This document shows, piece after piece, positions 23,436-34,323 of a DNA stretch of 64,000 nucleotides. Numbering within the stretch: position 1 is the stretch's first letter; each line of letters begins with the position of its first letter. Below the pieces are notes generated by a model, which saw only the letters and a list, made by a program, of their open reading frames with translations, had not been told where the DNA came from and did no database searches. The stretch comes from Viola odorata (Eukaryota > Streptophyta > Magnoliopsida > Malpighiales > Violaceae). A program made the translations under genes and the position numbers. The stretch is taken from the NCBI GenBank assembly GCA_963691705.1, contig OY829545.1, positions 40,411,475 to 40,475,474 of the forward strand, written 5' to 3'.

Positions 23436-26400
23436 TCATGCAAGTCCTTTGTGCTTCTTATTTTTGGAGCCCTTAGGCCTGCCCCTAGTTCTTTTCTCTT
23501 GTTGAGTTGGTTGTGTTGGTTGAGTTGGTTCACTTGATTGAGTTGGTTGAGGTGGGGGAGTTGGTTGGGTTGGTTGAGATGGTTCAATAGCTTCAGTAGA
23601 TGCTGGAGTAGCTAATGGATTAGCTGCTGGAGTAAATGCTTGAGTAGGTGCTGGAGAAATAGCTGGCATAGCTGCATCTATTGGCATATACTCGCCAAAC
23701 CATCTAGTAGGATTTGTATTTATACCACCACTAGTTTGAGACATAGCATTTGTTGCTACTCTGTTTCCAGTTGGGTGTGCATTTCTAGTTGGTCTGCTTC
23801 CACGACTCTCTTGGTGATCATTTCCAGTTGGTCTGTTGACCTACTAAAAACCAGAGGACATAATATTATTAGTATGAGGAAAAGGACCATAAACTGCCTA
23901 TAAAAAACATCATTGCAACACACCTGTGGTACCCCAGTAAGTGGATCAATGAATGATGCAATGCCAGAAAATGGCTTGTATACAACATTATCATTATGAA
24001 ACTGGTTCCTTCTCCCGCGCAGGGGTTCAGTGTTATTCGTAGAGTTCTGTGTGTTTGTGACTGATCCTGAACCCGAGGCAGTTGTTTCATCCTAATGGTA
24101 ATAACATTAGTAATACTTTTATATATAAGTCAATGTAATAATGTAGATTACAGACTTACATTGTTGTTCTGGTTTTTTGAGCACGTTTTAGAGTTGTGTC
24201 CCATCCTAAAGCATTTTCTGCACCTCTGTCTCTGACTTTTTCTTTGTGCATTTCTCCCATTCAGTAGCTCCCAATTCTCTGGTATCCTATTTAATCTACG
24301 TCTACCCTTAACCAACTTCTTTGGTGGTGCAAGTATGTCTGGTAAAACAGTCCTTGTTCTAAATCTCTCATCATTGACTGGCTGGATAGAGTAGGCATAG
24401 GACTTCATGAACATATCTTTTTTATACCAGTGAGCCACATAATCCTTAACCTTTTCTCTTTTATGTGTGATCACTGCCACAACATGTTGACATGGAATAC
24501 CTGTCAAATCTCAACCTCTGCAGCTGCATTTTCTTTCCTCAAATTTGACAATAAACTTCATGTGACCTTCAAAAACTTCCCATCCACCATCACCATTAGT
24601 GAATATATGACAGTAGACACTCTTAGACTTGTTGTCCTCTATTCTACCCCAAATTTTAGGCCCATACTCCCCAACAAACTTAAAATTGCCAAAATTCCTC
24701 CTATCTACGAACCTCTTCACAACAAACATTCTAATCTCCTCAAGCATTGTCACAATAGACATATGCCTAGCGTCCATAATGGAGGCATTGAAGGTCTCAC
24801 ACATATTGTTGTCAAACACATCAGACTTAGACTTACATTGGAAAAAAGCTTTACACTAGTACTTTGGTGGTACTTGTAAAATAGCATCCACTGTTGCAGG
24901 GTCACATTTGTACATTCTCTCTAAATTATCCTCCAATTCAGGTACATTGATGGGCTTCACAGTACTCCAATACAACTCTGCACATAGGTCCCCATCACGA
25001 CCCTTCCTCCACTTAGAGAATATGTGCCTAGCACACCTTCTACCCTCTGCTTGCGGCAATAGTTTCTATAAGGGAATGAATAATGGACTGCCAACAAAGT
25101 GCAAACAAATGCAGTTACACTTCTAGCAATAGAAAAGTGATACATCAGTAACATAAGTAGTTGTAATAAAACTTACTGGATGTTGATCAGATTGAAATGT
25201 CCATCCCTTTCCATCTTCTGTGATGTGTAGGTCCCTTTTCACAAGTGAAATGAACCACATCTAGTTGGAGTGGTTCTCAACATCCACCACTACCCAAGCA
25301 ACTGGGAACATTTGGTCATTGCTATCTCTGCCCACAACAGACAACAGTTGGTGTTTAAAAGTGTCTTTCAAAAAACAACCATCGACCCCTAACACCCTTC
25401 TGCATCCATCACTGAACCCCTTTCTCATAGCAGCAAAACAAACATACATCCTCTTGAACACATTACCTGGAGCATCAAGAACAACAGTTGACCCAGGGTT
25501 GCTGTTCCTTAGCTCATGAACAAAATCCTATATCCTCCTGAACTCCTTATCAAAATCTCCTAAAAAATGTTTACAGATTTGCATCCTAGCTCTCCTTGCC
25601 TGACACTCACTAATCCCAATACCAAGTTCTTCCTTAGTGTATTTCTTTATTTCCTTTTGCTTCATTGCGGTTGAATTTGTTTTCCTCTCCTTAATGAAAT
25701 GAGCTGCAATATACTTGTACTTTATCCGACTGTTTGTGAACTCTCTTGGGCAAGAATGATTAGGACCTAAACCCCTTAACTCCCAATGACATTTATACTT
25801 TGGTTTCATGGCATAAATATACCACTTGCAACTACTATCCAAACACTTTAACCTTATTCTTTTTTGTCATTCTTCACATATTCAACCTCTCTGTGGACTT
25901 TCAACGCATGCTCTATCACTGCATCCTTGAACTGCTTTGCACTATTAAAGATCATCCCAATCTCCATATGAGGAACATCTTTGTAGCTGCTTGTGGACTT
26001 GTAAGATTGTTTACTCTTTCTTCTCCTTCTGCCATGATCAGCTTCACTTCCTTCACTACTAGTGTCTGCACTAACCTCTGAATCATCACCAATCTCATCA
26101 TCTAAACCTAACTGTCTCTCTTCTTCTACCCCATCATCAATCTCATCATCTAACCTTACCTGTCTCTCTTCTTCTACCCCATCACCATCAGTTCCACCAG
26201 TCTCTCTTGCTCCAGCAATACCACCATCAGATCTGTTCACACCACTACTTTGACCCCGCAGACTCTTCTTCTTCTTCTTTGCCTTACTCAAAATTGCCCT
26301 GTATTCCTCATCATCTTATATGTTGGAAACAAACACCCAATGACTAAGCCCTCATTCTACTCCAACATCTTCTTCATCACTTAACTCCTTTGCACTATCA

Positions 26401-27020
26401 CTATCATCTCCATCTTCACTCTCATCTCTATCTTCACCTAATACATTCTCTCTTATTCCTTCATCCAAACCATAATCAGAAGACTCAAAGTCATAGTCTC
26501 TAAGGTTAAAAAATGGGGAAAATGGGGCAGCATTCTCAACTACTTCTCTAGGAAACAGATATGATTTAATTCCCTCCTCAGAATTAAAAGTGCAGCCATC
26601 CACCAACTGAACTATGTCATTATTGAAGTAATTGGGATGTACTGAGTCAGGGAAATGTAATAGGTCATATGGTAAAATCCTAGGCTTCTCTGAAATAAAC
26701 AAAGGCTGACTTTCATCATGGTCTACATATATATCCACTACACCTTTCTCCTTTGCTAGCTGCACTAACATTTCAAATGATATTTCGCATTGTAGGAAAA
26801 TCAAATCCATATCTAAATCCAAAATGTCCTTGTCCCATTACTTGTAAAATAAAACTTTACCCACATTATTAACTTTCATCTTAGTAGTTAAAATCCAAAT
26901 CAGTAACTCATAACACAAGTCTTTAATCTCACAATTCCACTCGACTACGGTAGAGTTGTCGTATCTATACGGATTATACCTAAAAATACCAGCTACGTTG
27001 AATCGCAAAACGACAGACAT
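23436..27020 (-). pseudogene. MULE-1 Mutator-type transposase, multiply broken
   Basis: The gene can be followed through broken frames from an N-terminus at 27020 (MSVVLRFNVAGIFRYNPYRY) to 23436. Recognisable parts are an acidic linker, the MuDR N-terminal-like segment (VPHMEIGMIFNSAKQFKDAV), the MULE catalytic region beginning RVLGVDGCFLKDTF with its Asp, a SWIM-type zinc finger (CSCRG ... GIPCQH) and a CCHC knuckle (CRKCFRMGHNSKTC). The C-terminal piece is Pro/Thr/Gln-rich and ends in a basic RGRPKGSKNKK patch, probably an AT-hook. Breaks against the MULE-2 copy: Trp codons turned to stops near 25518, 25264, 24857 and 24510; Gln to stop at 26837; a one-base loss near 25854; and a TGA after GVE (26352) that MULE-2 shares. 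Introns are likely, for example after SDQHP near 25180. Confidence 0.8.
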
Positions 27021-27404
27021 GGCCTACAAACAACAACCAAACAACATTTCAATAATTCAAGCAACAAACACGTTTAGAATAGGACCACAATCTTTTGATG
27101 CAGATAAATATCCTTTTCAATATATCGAAAAGCACATGAGAAGAAAAAGCACGATTCTAGGGTTTTAAAATACTAACTTTTTGGAATCTCAATGTACCTG
27201 TGAAGGGGAATCTCCGATGCTTTATGCAAATTAATAATACCACATGCACAACGACCAACAACAACATAAAGTCTGGTGATTTCCTGGTATCGAGCGAAGA
27301 GAAGAAAATGGGAGAGTTGGGAAGGACAGAGAGCTGGGAAGAGGGAAGAAGTCTAGTGATTTCCAAATAATAATCGGATTTTGTCCCACTTTTTGATTTT
27401 AGTT

Positions 27405-27722
27405 TACCGGTTATTATTTGTGTATATACAAAAGAAATACAATAAATATGCTTGTATACAATAATATCAGAAAAAGTAGGAAAAAAAATTGGGAGGGAAA
27501 AGTTTGAAATCCGACTTTTCAGTCGGTGGGACCCGCGAACCGACAACTTTATCAGTTTAATAATAAAATAATCGAGAATAATGGCCGTTTGTCACCGTTT
27601 AGGGAGGAGGGACTCCGTGGGTATAACGGAGGTAACGTGTGGGACCAAATCGAACAAAAACAAAAATTAGGGACTGAATAAATGAAAATAATAAGTGGAG
27701 GGACCTTCGGGTGCGCAATCCC
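27405..27722 (-). repeat. MULE-1 right terminal inverted repeat
   Basis: Reverse-complement partner of 21339-21690, ending CGCAATCCC at 27722. Confidence 0.8.
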
Positions 27723-28929
27723 AAAACAACCAAAACAACACATCTTTGTCTTGTTCTTTTCTTTTTCCTTTGTCACTAGAGAAGAGAGATGCGGGATGGA
27801 GACCCTAGACGAAACTGATAGAACCTGGATCAAGATGAGCAAGGACGATGGTGGCGGTGATACTGCTCGCCGACGATCTGTGGTGACCAGCAATTTTGGA
27901 GCTTATGCGCTGAGGCGTTTGAGGATAGGAATGGGAAGAAAACAAAGAGTCTCTACTTTTTAGGAAGTAAGTTCATTGATTATTAAAACTATGTTTCTGT
28001 TTTCAGAACTTTTTCAAAAAAATAAATAAACATAAAACCAAAAACAGAAATGAAAACTATTCTGGAAGACTAGAAACCTACTTGATACAGAAAGCACATC
28101 CATCCTGATACAACAAGATCATTCACATCCATAGCTGTCCTAAATTAATTCCCTAATCATCTAATAGTTGGTTTCCACCCTTGCTAGATTCAAAAGGAAC
28201 CACTACCAGATAAAAAGCTTCTGCTGCGTTACGTAATTGCATCCGGAAAGCTTCATATAGGTATGTTAATGCAAAAAAGAGGAAAAAAACTAAGGCACAT
28301 TCTTAATCAAAATGGATTATAGCAAGCTTTAATCAGCAGTCATAACCTTACTCTCAGCCAAGACCTTGGTTCCTAAATCATAAACTAGTGGATACACATA
28401 AGAAGATCAAATGTAAGCTTCTGCTGCACCTTATTCTCATTACTTGAAAAGCTATTCCTTACTAATATAAGTAACGATCCTAAGCTATTAAAAATGCTAG
28501 ATTTGGACAAAAAAACACCACGAAAGCTAGGGTTAAAATGTTTAAACCCATGTGACTTGAGACAATTAACACCACAAACAAGAAGAACAGCTATAGCCTG
28601 CTTTTCGTTTTTGGATATGGGGCAATTGAATAGCCATAGTACAACCGTAGTCTGATTTGTGCATGAAAGACAGTGTGGAAACTATAAGTTCTTATTCAAG
28701 TGCCTAAATATAGAAATGGCCATTGAGATTAAATTATTAGTTAAATTCCAATCCAAAGTTTACAAAGGCAAAATGAGAGGACTTGTAAACAAGACATCCA
28801 TCATTAAACAACAACACCTAGCACAATTCAGAAATCAACAAAATCCAGAGAAATAATGATGAGATAAATGAAATTAATGCAAAGATCAAATGCAGCAATT
28901 CCTTTATACTGTGATCTTACCCTATCACC
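27723..28929. other. Interval between MULE-1 and CLPP2-like, no supported gene
   Basis: A plus-strand frame around 27798-27963 (METLDETDRTWIKMSK...) is hydrophilic and could be an exon scrap, but no family is evident. The rest is AT-rich and includes the presumed 3' UTR of the CLPP2-like gene. Confidence 0.4.
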
Positions 28930-30122
28930 CTAACTTGAACCCTTTTCCTTGCTTTCTTCACCAACGACATCAGCCACCAGAGCCATTGGTCTCTGATCAA
29001 TCACCTCATCGATAATCCCAAATTCTTTTTCCTCCTCTGGGGTCATAAAGTAATCTCTATCCATATGCTTCTAAATTGCATCTAAAGGTTGTCCTGTATG
29101 CTTTACATACAATTGATTCAGCGTATCCCAAACCCATACAATCTGCTTGGTATGAATCGTCATATCCTTTGCCTGCCCACTGTATCCACCTGATGGCTGA
29201 TGAATCATAATAGTAGCATTTGGAAGTGACTTCCTCTCACCCTTAGCACCTGCAGCCAAAAGGAGAGAAGCCATGGATGCAGCTTGCCCCATACAGATTG
29301 TGTTGATGGGTGACCTTACATACTGCATCGTATCATAGATGGCAAGACCTGAAGAACAAAACACAAGCATCCGCATTATAATCATTCTTAACACCTTGAA
29401 CAAAACCTAAGCCAACTACTCCATTTTAAAGTTTATATATGCCCAAATAAGTATGGATAGCTTTAACCTTGACACTGGCAGAGCATTATTGAGCATATAT
29501 ATAAGGCCAACCCTTTGTACATTGGTTAAATCCAACATCCACACTTAAATCCATAAATGGAATGGAATGAAATGAAATACAGCATCTAAAAAGAGAAGTT
29601 CCAAACCTACCCAATAGACAGGGAATGGAATTGAAAGTAAGGAATAACTGTAGTTAGGGTTATGGCAATTGTACCTGCAGTGACCTGACCGCCAGGGGAG
29701 TTAAGATACATGTGGATAGGTTTTGAGGGATTCTCAGACTCGAGAAACAGAAGCTGAGCGACCACGACATGAGCAGTGTTATCGTTAATGGGTCCGTTGA
29801 TGCAGACGATCCGCTCCTTGAGCAACCTAGAGAAGATGTCATAGGCACGCTCACCTCGAGAGGAATGCTCAATGACCATGGGAACCAAGCTGTATGTGCG
29901 GGTAGTGGAGGCGGAAGGGTGAGCCCACAAGGAGTGTTTGGTCCGAATTGTGGAGGATGCGAAGAGCTTGGCGCTGGAGATGAGGCCGCGCATGTTGTTG
30001 GTGTCTGATGTAGGGAAATAGAGAGAGGAAGGAGATGGAGAAGAAGATGGTAGGCTGCTGTGAGAGAATTTGGGAATGATGGGATTGGGGCTTATGAGTT
30101 TGAAGGAGATTGACATTGACAT
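28930..30122 (-). pseudogene. CLPP2: CLPP2-like mitochondrial ClpP subunit with premature stop before the catalytic Asp
   Basis: There are two exons, 29675-30122 and 28930-29348, with an intron of 326 bp. The conserved protein part starts near Met44 ([11 protein letters not shown]); upstream residues are Ser/Pro-rich and look like a targeting extension. ClpP landmarks are [29 protein letters not shown], catalytic Ser174 ([11 protein letters not shown]) and His199 (MIHQPSGG). At 29073-29071 a TAG follows LDAI. The frame then continues for 46 more family-like residues to TAG 28930-28932, including DRDYF with the third catalytic residue. The 241-residue product would lack that Asp and the end of the handle region. 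ClpP2 forms the proteolytic chamber of the mitochondrial Clp protease with ClpX. MULE-2 sits about 93 bp upstream of the first ATG. It could be a recent pseudogene or null allele, or a base-call error. Confidence 0.8.
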
Positions 30123-30214
30123 AGGTGTAGCTGCGATGTTGATTTTATATCATGGCATTTTTTTCTCCCCACTTATTACTCTGCTCAGCTCAACCTCAAA
30201 CTGCTCAATTATCA

Positions 30215-30223
30215 AACGCAAAC
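30215..30223. repeat. 9-bp target-site duplication of MULE-2, left copy
   Basis: AACGCAAAC immediately before the TIR, identical to 44236-44244. Confidence 0.9.
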
Positions 30224-30817
30224 GGCTTTGCGCACCCACAAATCCCTAACGTAAGAGTTTTTGTTCGATCAGGTCCCCATTTTCAAAAACTCACCTGAGC
30301 GATCCCCAACGTTTGCTCTGTTAGGCACGAGAGGTCCCTCTGACCGAAACTCTAGCAAACGTCCGTTAAGTACCATTGCAATAATTTCTTTTTTTTGAAA
30401 AGCAGGCCCCATGTGTCAGATTTAATATTAAACAATTCGTTTTTAATTTTTGAAAATCCGAAATGTTTTACCTATTTTCTAAACTAATTAATTAAATACT
30501 AAATACTAAATACTAATTTTCCAAACTCAAATATATATACCACCTCTGCAATTGCAATTCCAACCCACTAAAAATCCATCTTCTTCTTCCTCTACAACTC
30601 GTCTCCGCTGCTGTCTAAACCCAAACACCCATATCCTTCCTCGACACTAAATCCAAGACCAAAGCCGAGTCCCGGCCACCTCCCTCTCACCACCAAGTCC
30701 CGACCATCTCCCTCTAGACCCACCCCCACTTAACTACCCCGATTAAACTCGTCCTCTTCTCTTCTCTTCTCCATTTTCTCCATTTACTAGAGAGCAATGT
30801 CTGCTTCCTAGCTTTCT
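30224..30817 (+). repeat. MULE-2 left terminal inverted repeat (about 590 bp)
   Basis: Alignable with the reverse complement of 43599-44235 all the way from ggctttgcgcaccc to ctgcttcctagctttct. AT-rich microsatellite length differences near 30490-30520 account for the different lengths of the two arms. Confidence 0.88.
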
Positions 30818-30954
30818 AATTGAGCTTCTTAAACTTTGAATTATGAATTGAGAAACTAAAATCCTACTTTGGCAATTGAGCCAACGTAAACCCTTGTTTG
30901 TAATTGTCCAAAACCCTAATTTATTTCGATTCGTGCAACCTAAATCGTAGTACG

Positions 30955-31426
30955 ATGTCAGAGAGCTCTTCTTGTTCGAAGCGTACATAGAGGAGGAACA
31001 CTCAAGTCGGAGATGAAAACTACGAAGGAGCACCAAGGGTTTGCTACTGTGGGTTGAAAGCTTTCATGTGGGTTAGTTGGAAGGAGGATAACGTAGGCAG
31101 AAGGTTTTTCTCTTGTCGGAAACACCAATGTAAGTATTTTTTTTTGGCATGATAGTGAACGCTTGTCATAAAGGGGTAGAGATGTGGTTCATATGCTGTT
31201 AAACAACGAAGAGAATTTGAAGTCAGAATTAAGGGAATTAAATCAAAAGTTTGAGCGCTTGCAGGATGCTCACATGGAAACAGTAGCTGAGGTTTCCTGT
31301 TTGCACAACGAATTAGATAGGCTAAGATTGGGGGAGTCGAAGGGTATTTTGAAATGTGCAAATTTTGCAATTTGGTTGTGTGTTATGATATGTGTGGTTG
31401 TTGCTGCAACTGTAATGGTATTTTAA
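30955..31426 (+). pseudogene. GRF zinc-finger / membrane-tail protein of MULE-2, broken
   Basis: Homologue of 21908-22378. The start MSESSSCSKRT is followed by a TAG where MULE-1 has Trp. The GRF finger reads CYCG ... VGRRFFSCRKHQC, then a frameshift in the T-run near 31137-31147 and a TAA in the following basic segment. From 31184 the frame is open to TAA 31424-31426: VVHMLLNNEENLKSELREL, the coiled coil (including the Gln that is a stop in MULE-1) and a hydrophobic end (WLCVMICVVVAATVMVF). Comparing the two copies shows the full family layout of finger, coiled coil and C-terminal membrane anchor. Confidence 0.75.
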
Positions 31427-31453
31427 TTGTATTGTTGGTGTTATGATAAGTAT

Positions 31454-31525
31454 GAGCTGCGGGAGAGAAAGAACAATGTGTTTGATGATGATGACAAAGC
31501 TTTGACAGGTGTTCCTCATTTGTAA
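31454..31525 (+). pseudogene. Deletion remnant of the small coiled-coil ORF (family member C)
   Basis: A short frame reads ELRERKNNVFDDDDKALTGV and two more residues to TAA 31523-31525. It matches the core of member B (ERKDNVYEDDDNA) joined directly to its C-terminal end (ALAGVP), so the middle of the gene has been deleted. It lies about 30 bp after the GRF pseudogene, the same order as in MULE-1. Confidence 0.65.
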
Positions 31526-31846
31526 TTTTATGCTTTCTGGGTTGTACTCTGTTGGGGTGTCAATTTATCCTTTGTAATTTCTCTTTTCAATAAAATGTTT
31601 TTATGTTTGTCAATTGTTTTAGTTGTTGATTTATTTTTATGTTCTGTTATCTATACATCAATGGCTTCTGAAGAACAGGTTTGCCTGAGCTTATGCTGTT
31701 TTATTCTTGGTAGATTTATTCGTTTATTATTTGGACAACAAACCATCAAGAAGCTTTATTAAATAATCAGTCATTTGTTAGCAGCTGGTGCAGGAAATGT
31801 TCTTTATCATGGTATGGTCAGCATTACCAAAGTTGAGTATTTGCAG

Positions 31847-31999
31847 GAAAAATTAGAGAAGCAGAAGGCAGTGTATGCAGAGACAATGAAAAACAAAATA
31901 GCTTTGATTCACAAACAAGATGAAGAGAAGAGGGCAACGCTCGAGGCTCTATGTGGAGAAGAAATACTGAAAGCAGAGGAGACGGCTGCAAAATACCGC
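31847..31999 (+). pseudogene. Captured remorin C-terminal exon fragment inside MULE-2
   Basis: An open stretch of 51 residues starts right after a TTTGCAG acceptor: EKLEKQKAVYAETMKNKIAL, IHKQDEEKRATLEALCGEEI, LKAEETAAKYR. This is the helical C-terminal region typical of plant remorins (pattern EKLEKKKAE...MKNKIA.IH...EEKRA..EA..GE...KAEE.AAKYR). After AAKYR the usual Pro-Lys-Lys/Cys end of remorins is absent and the frame runs into unrelated hydrophobic sequence. A retained splice-acceptor-like border implies capture from genomic DNA and not from mRNA. Remorins are plasma-membrane nanodomain proteins; this fragment should have no such function by itself. It is oriented opposite to the transposase. 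Confidence 0.75.
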
Positions 32000-32590
32000 A
32001 TCTCAACAGAAACAGATTTTTCATCGGCATACGTTTGTTTGTTGTATTTCACCTGTACATTTCTTGTTTATTTCATTCCTGTATATTTTCTCGTTTCCAC
32101 AGTTCTATATTGGTCTCTGAAACATAAGCATAGTTTATTCATGGAATGTGTGTGAGAATGCATGTATAGGGACAAATTCTTCCATTTATGTGAAAACATT
32201 AATTTGATAATGTATTGCTAAATTTTGAAGCAAGGTGTATGATGTTAACCTGTCGCAAATGCCTTGAATTTGATCCATTTCATACCAACCCAAAAACACC
32301 AAATCCTATCAATCATTAGCAATTAACCCCTTAACAAGCTCAACATACAATTTTCTTCTCTGCTAATACTTCAGCCAAATAGAAACATATTACAATGAGG
32401 CTGAATTCTAACAAATACATATCAAAGAAGTTTAAAAAGGTAGCACTAAAAGGAACTAAATTGAACACATAATACAATATGTTTTATAAACATACATAAT
32501 AATACAATGGTCTTACATAAACAGAAAAATGAGTTTCAGTTTCAAACACATTTTGAATGTCTGCTTGGAATGGTTGCTTGTTTTTAGGCC

Positions 32591-34323
32591 TTATGGAATG
32601 TATGATTGTGGAATATAATCTCCAAACCATCTAGTAGATGTACTTTCAATAGTCATTTGTGTTCCCCTTCCCACTCTTCCTCTTTGTCTTCCTCTTCCCC
32701 TTCCCCTTCCCCTTCCTATATCTATTCCCCCTCCAATCTCAGTTGATCTGGTAATCAAAACATTAGGTCTGCTAGGTTCTGGCATGGGCTACAAAAGCAC
32801 AAATAACATGTTAAAATGATATAAGAAACAAACAAACAATGTAATGAAGTGAGTTGAGATTGGAGAAGTAAAGCACCATGGTCAATCCAGTCATGGGATT
32901 TATGAAGCTTTCAATGCCAGAAAATGGTCTGACTGTACCAGGACTTGATCCAGCAAACCTTCTTGTCAAACCTGCACTGTTACTTGTAGACATCTGGGTG
33001 CTACATAAGGGGTCATAAACATCTTGATAGTGATAAGATGGACCCCTTACTAAACCAGAACTCTCTCCAGTAACATCTTGACTTTGTGAGCAACTTGAGG
33101 ATTTGTGTCCTGTTTTAAAGCATGATGTGCACCTTTGTACTTGTTTGTGACAAATAGACTTTTTTTCTACTTTTGGACTCCCATGTTTCAGGAATCCTAT
33201 GCACCCTACGTCTTCCCCTATCCAGTTTTTTGGGAGGTGGAATAATGTCTGGTAAACTAGTCTTCCTTCTAAATCTCTCATCATTAACTGGCTGGATAGA
33301 GTATGCATATGATTTCTTGTATATGTCCTTGCTATACCAGTGGGACACAAAATCCTCAACTTTCTCTCTTCTATGGGAAATGACTACCACGACATGATGA
33401 CATGGGATGCCTGTCAAATCCCAACCCCTACAACTACATTTTCTTTCTTCAAACTTGACAATGAATTTCATTTGTCCTTCAAATACCTCCCAACCACCAT
33501 CACCTTTAGTAAAGATATGAAAATACACGCTCTTGTCCTTGTTGTCTTCTATCATTGCCCAAATTCTAGGCCCAAAGTCCCCAACAAACTTAAAATTTAC
33601 AAAATCCCTCCTCTCTACAAATCTCTGGACAATGGACATCCTAATTTTCTCAAACATAGAAACAATGGACATGTGCCTAGCCTCCATAATTTTAGAATTG
33701 AATGTTTCACACATGTTATTGTCCACCACATCAGACTTAGAACGATAGTGAAAGAATATTTTACACCAGAATTTAGGTTGTACCTCCAAGATGGTATCCA
33801 CTGCAGCTGGATCGTATTCGTACAGCCTAGAAATATTCTCCTCCAATGTTGGTAAATTGGTGGACTTCACTATACTCCAATACAACTCCGCATACAAATC
33901 CCCATCACGGCCCCTCCTCCACTTGGAGAAAATGTGACGGGCACACCTTCTAGTCACCACCATCCTTACTAAATGCATTAATAATAGACTGAAGCAACGG
34001 GAAAAAAATCAGTAAATTGAAATAAATAAAATAATAAACTAAATCAATAGACTGGAGTAAATAAAACAATAAAATAGTAAATTGAAGGACTTACTGGATG
34101 TTGGTCAGATTGAAAAGACCATCCCAGTCCATCTTCTGTGATGTTGAGGTCCTTCTTCACAAGCTGAAGAAACCACATCCAATTGGAGTGGTTTTCAACA
34201 TCAACAACGACCCAAGCTACTGGGAACATCTGATCATTTCCATCTCTGCCCACAACACTTAACAATTGTTGTTTAAAAGGGCCTTTCAAGAAACATCCAT
34301 CTACCCCTAATATCCTCCTGCAT
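32591..34323 (-). pseudogene. MULE-2 transposase, C-terminal half
   Basis: This part lies left of the nested retrotransposon. Reading away from the insertion: catalytic-region start (CRRILGVDGCFLKGPFKQQ), then VVVDVENHSNWMWFLQLVKK and FQSDQHP, an apparent intron and frame break near 33960-34080, then an open frame of 287 residues (33978-33115) with ARHIFSKW, VVDNNMCETF, the SWIM finger (CSCRGWDLTGIPCHH) and a basic region. A frameshift near 33115 separates the CCHC knuckle (CTSCFKTGHKSSSC). The C-terminal piece carries Gly/Arg repeats and TRWFGDYIP. It keeps several Trp and Gln codons that are stops in MULE-1, which makes it the better reference copy. Confidence 0.8.
34319..34323. repeat. 5-bp target-site duplication (TGCAT), left copy
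   Basis: TGCAT lies directly before the retrotransposon and recurs at 41949-41953. The uninterrupted MULE-1 sequence at the same place (cttctgcatccatc) confirms the insertion point. Confidence 0.9.

Larger units (their letters stand above)
21339..27722 (-). mobile_element. MULE-1: Mutator-like element with long TIRs, decayed
   Basis: The element is about 6.38 kb, bounded by inverted repeats that start GGGATTG(C/G)GCACCC-like and remain alignable for over 300 bp. Plus strand: a GRF-finger ORF and a small coiled-coil ORF. Minus strand: a Mutator-type transposase with several stops. No target duplication is visible (left flank ttacaattg, right flank aaaacaacc), which suggests age or later change. 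Its length almost equals that of MULE-2 once the nested retrotransposon is removed (about 6.38 kb), although the TIR sequences differ clearly. Confidence 0.85.

Noticed and set aside
27682..27963. Possible plus-strand gene next to MULE-1 (93 codons)
   Set aside because: The frame begins inside the MULE terminal repeat, and the host part has no family match; noted only as a possible exon scrap.
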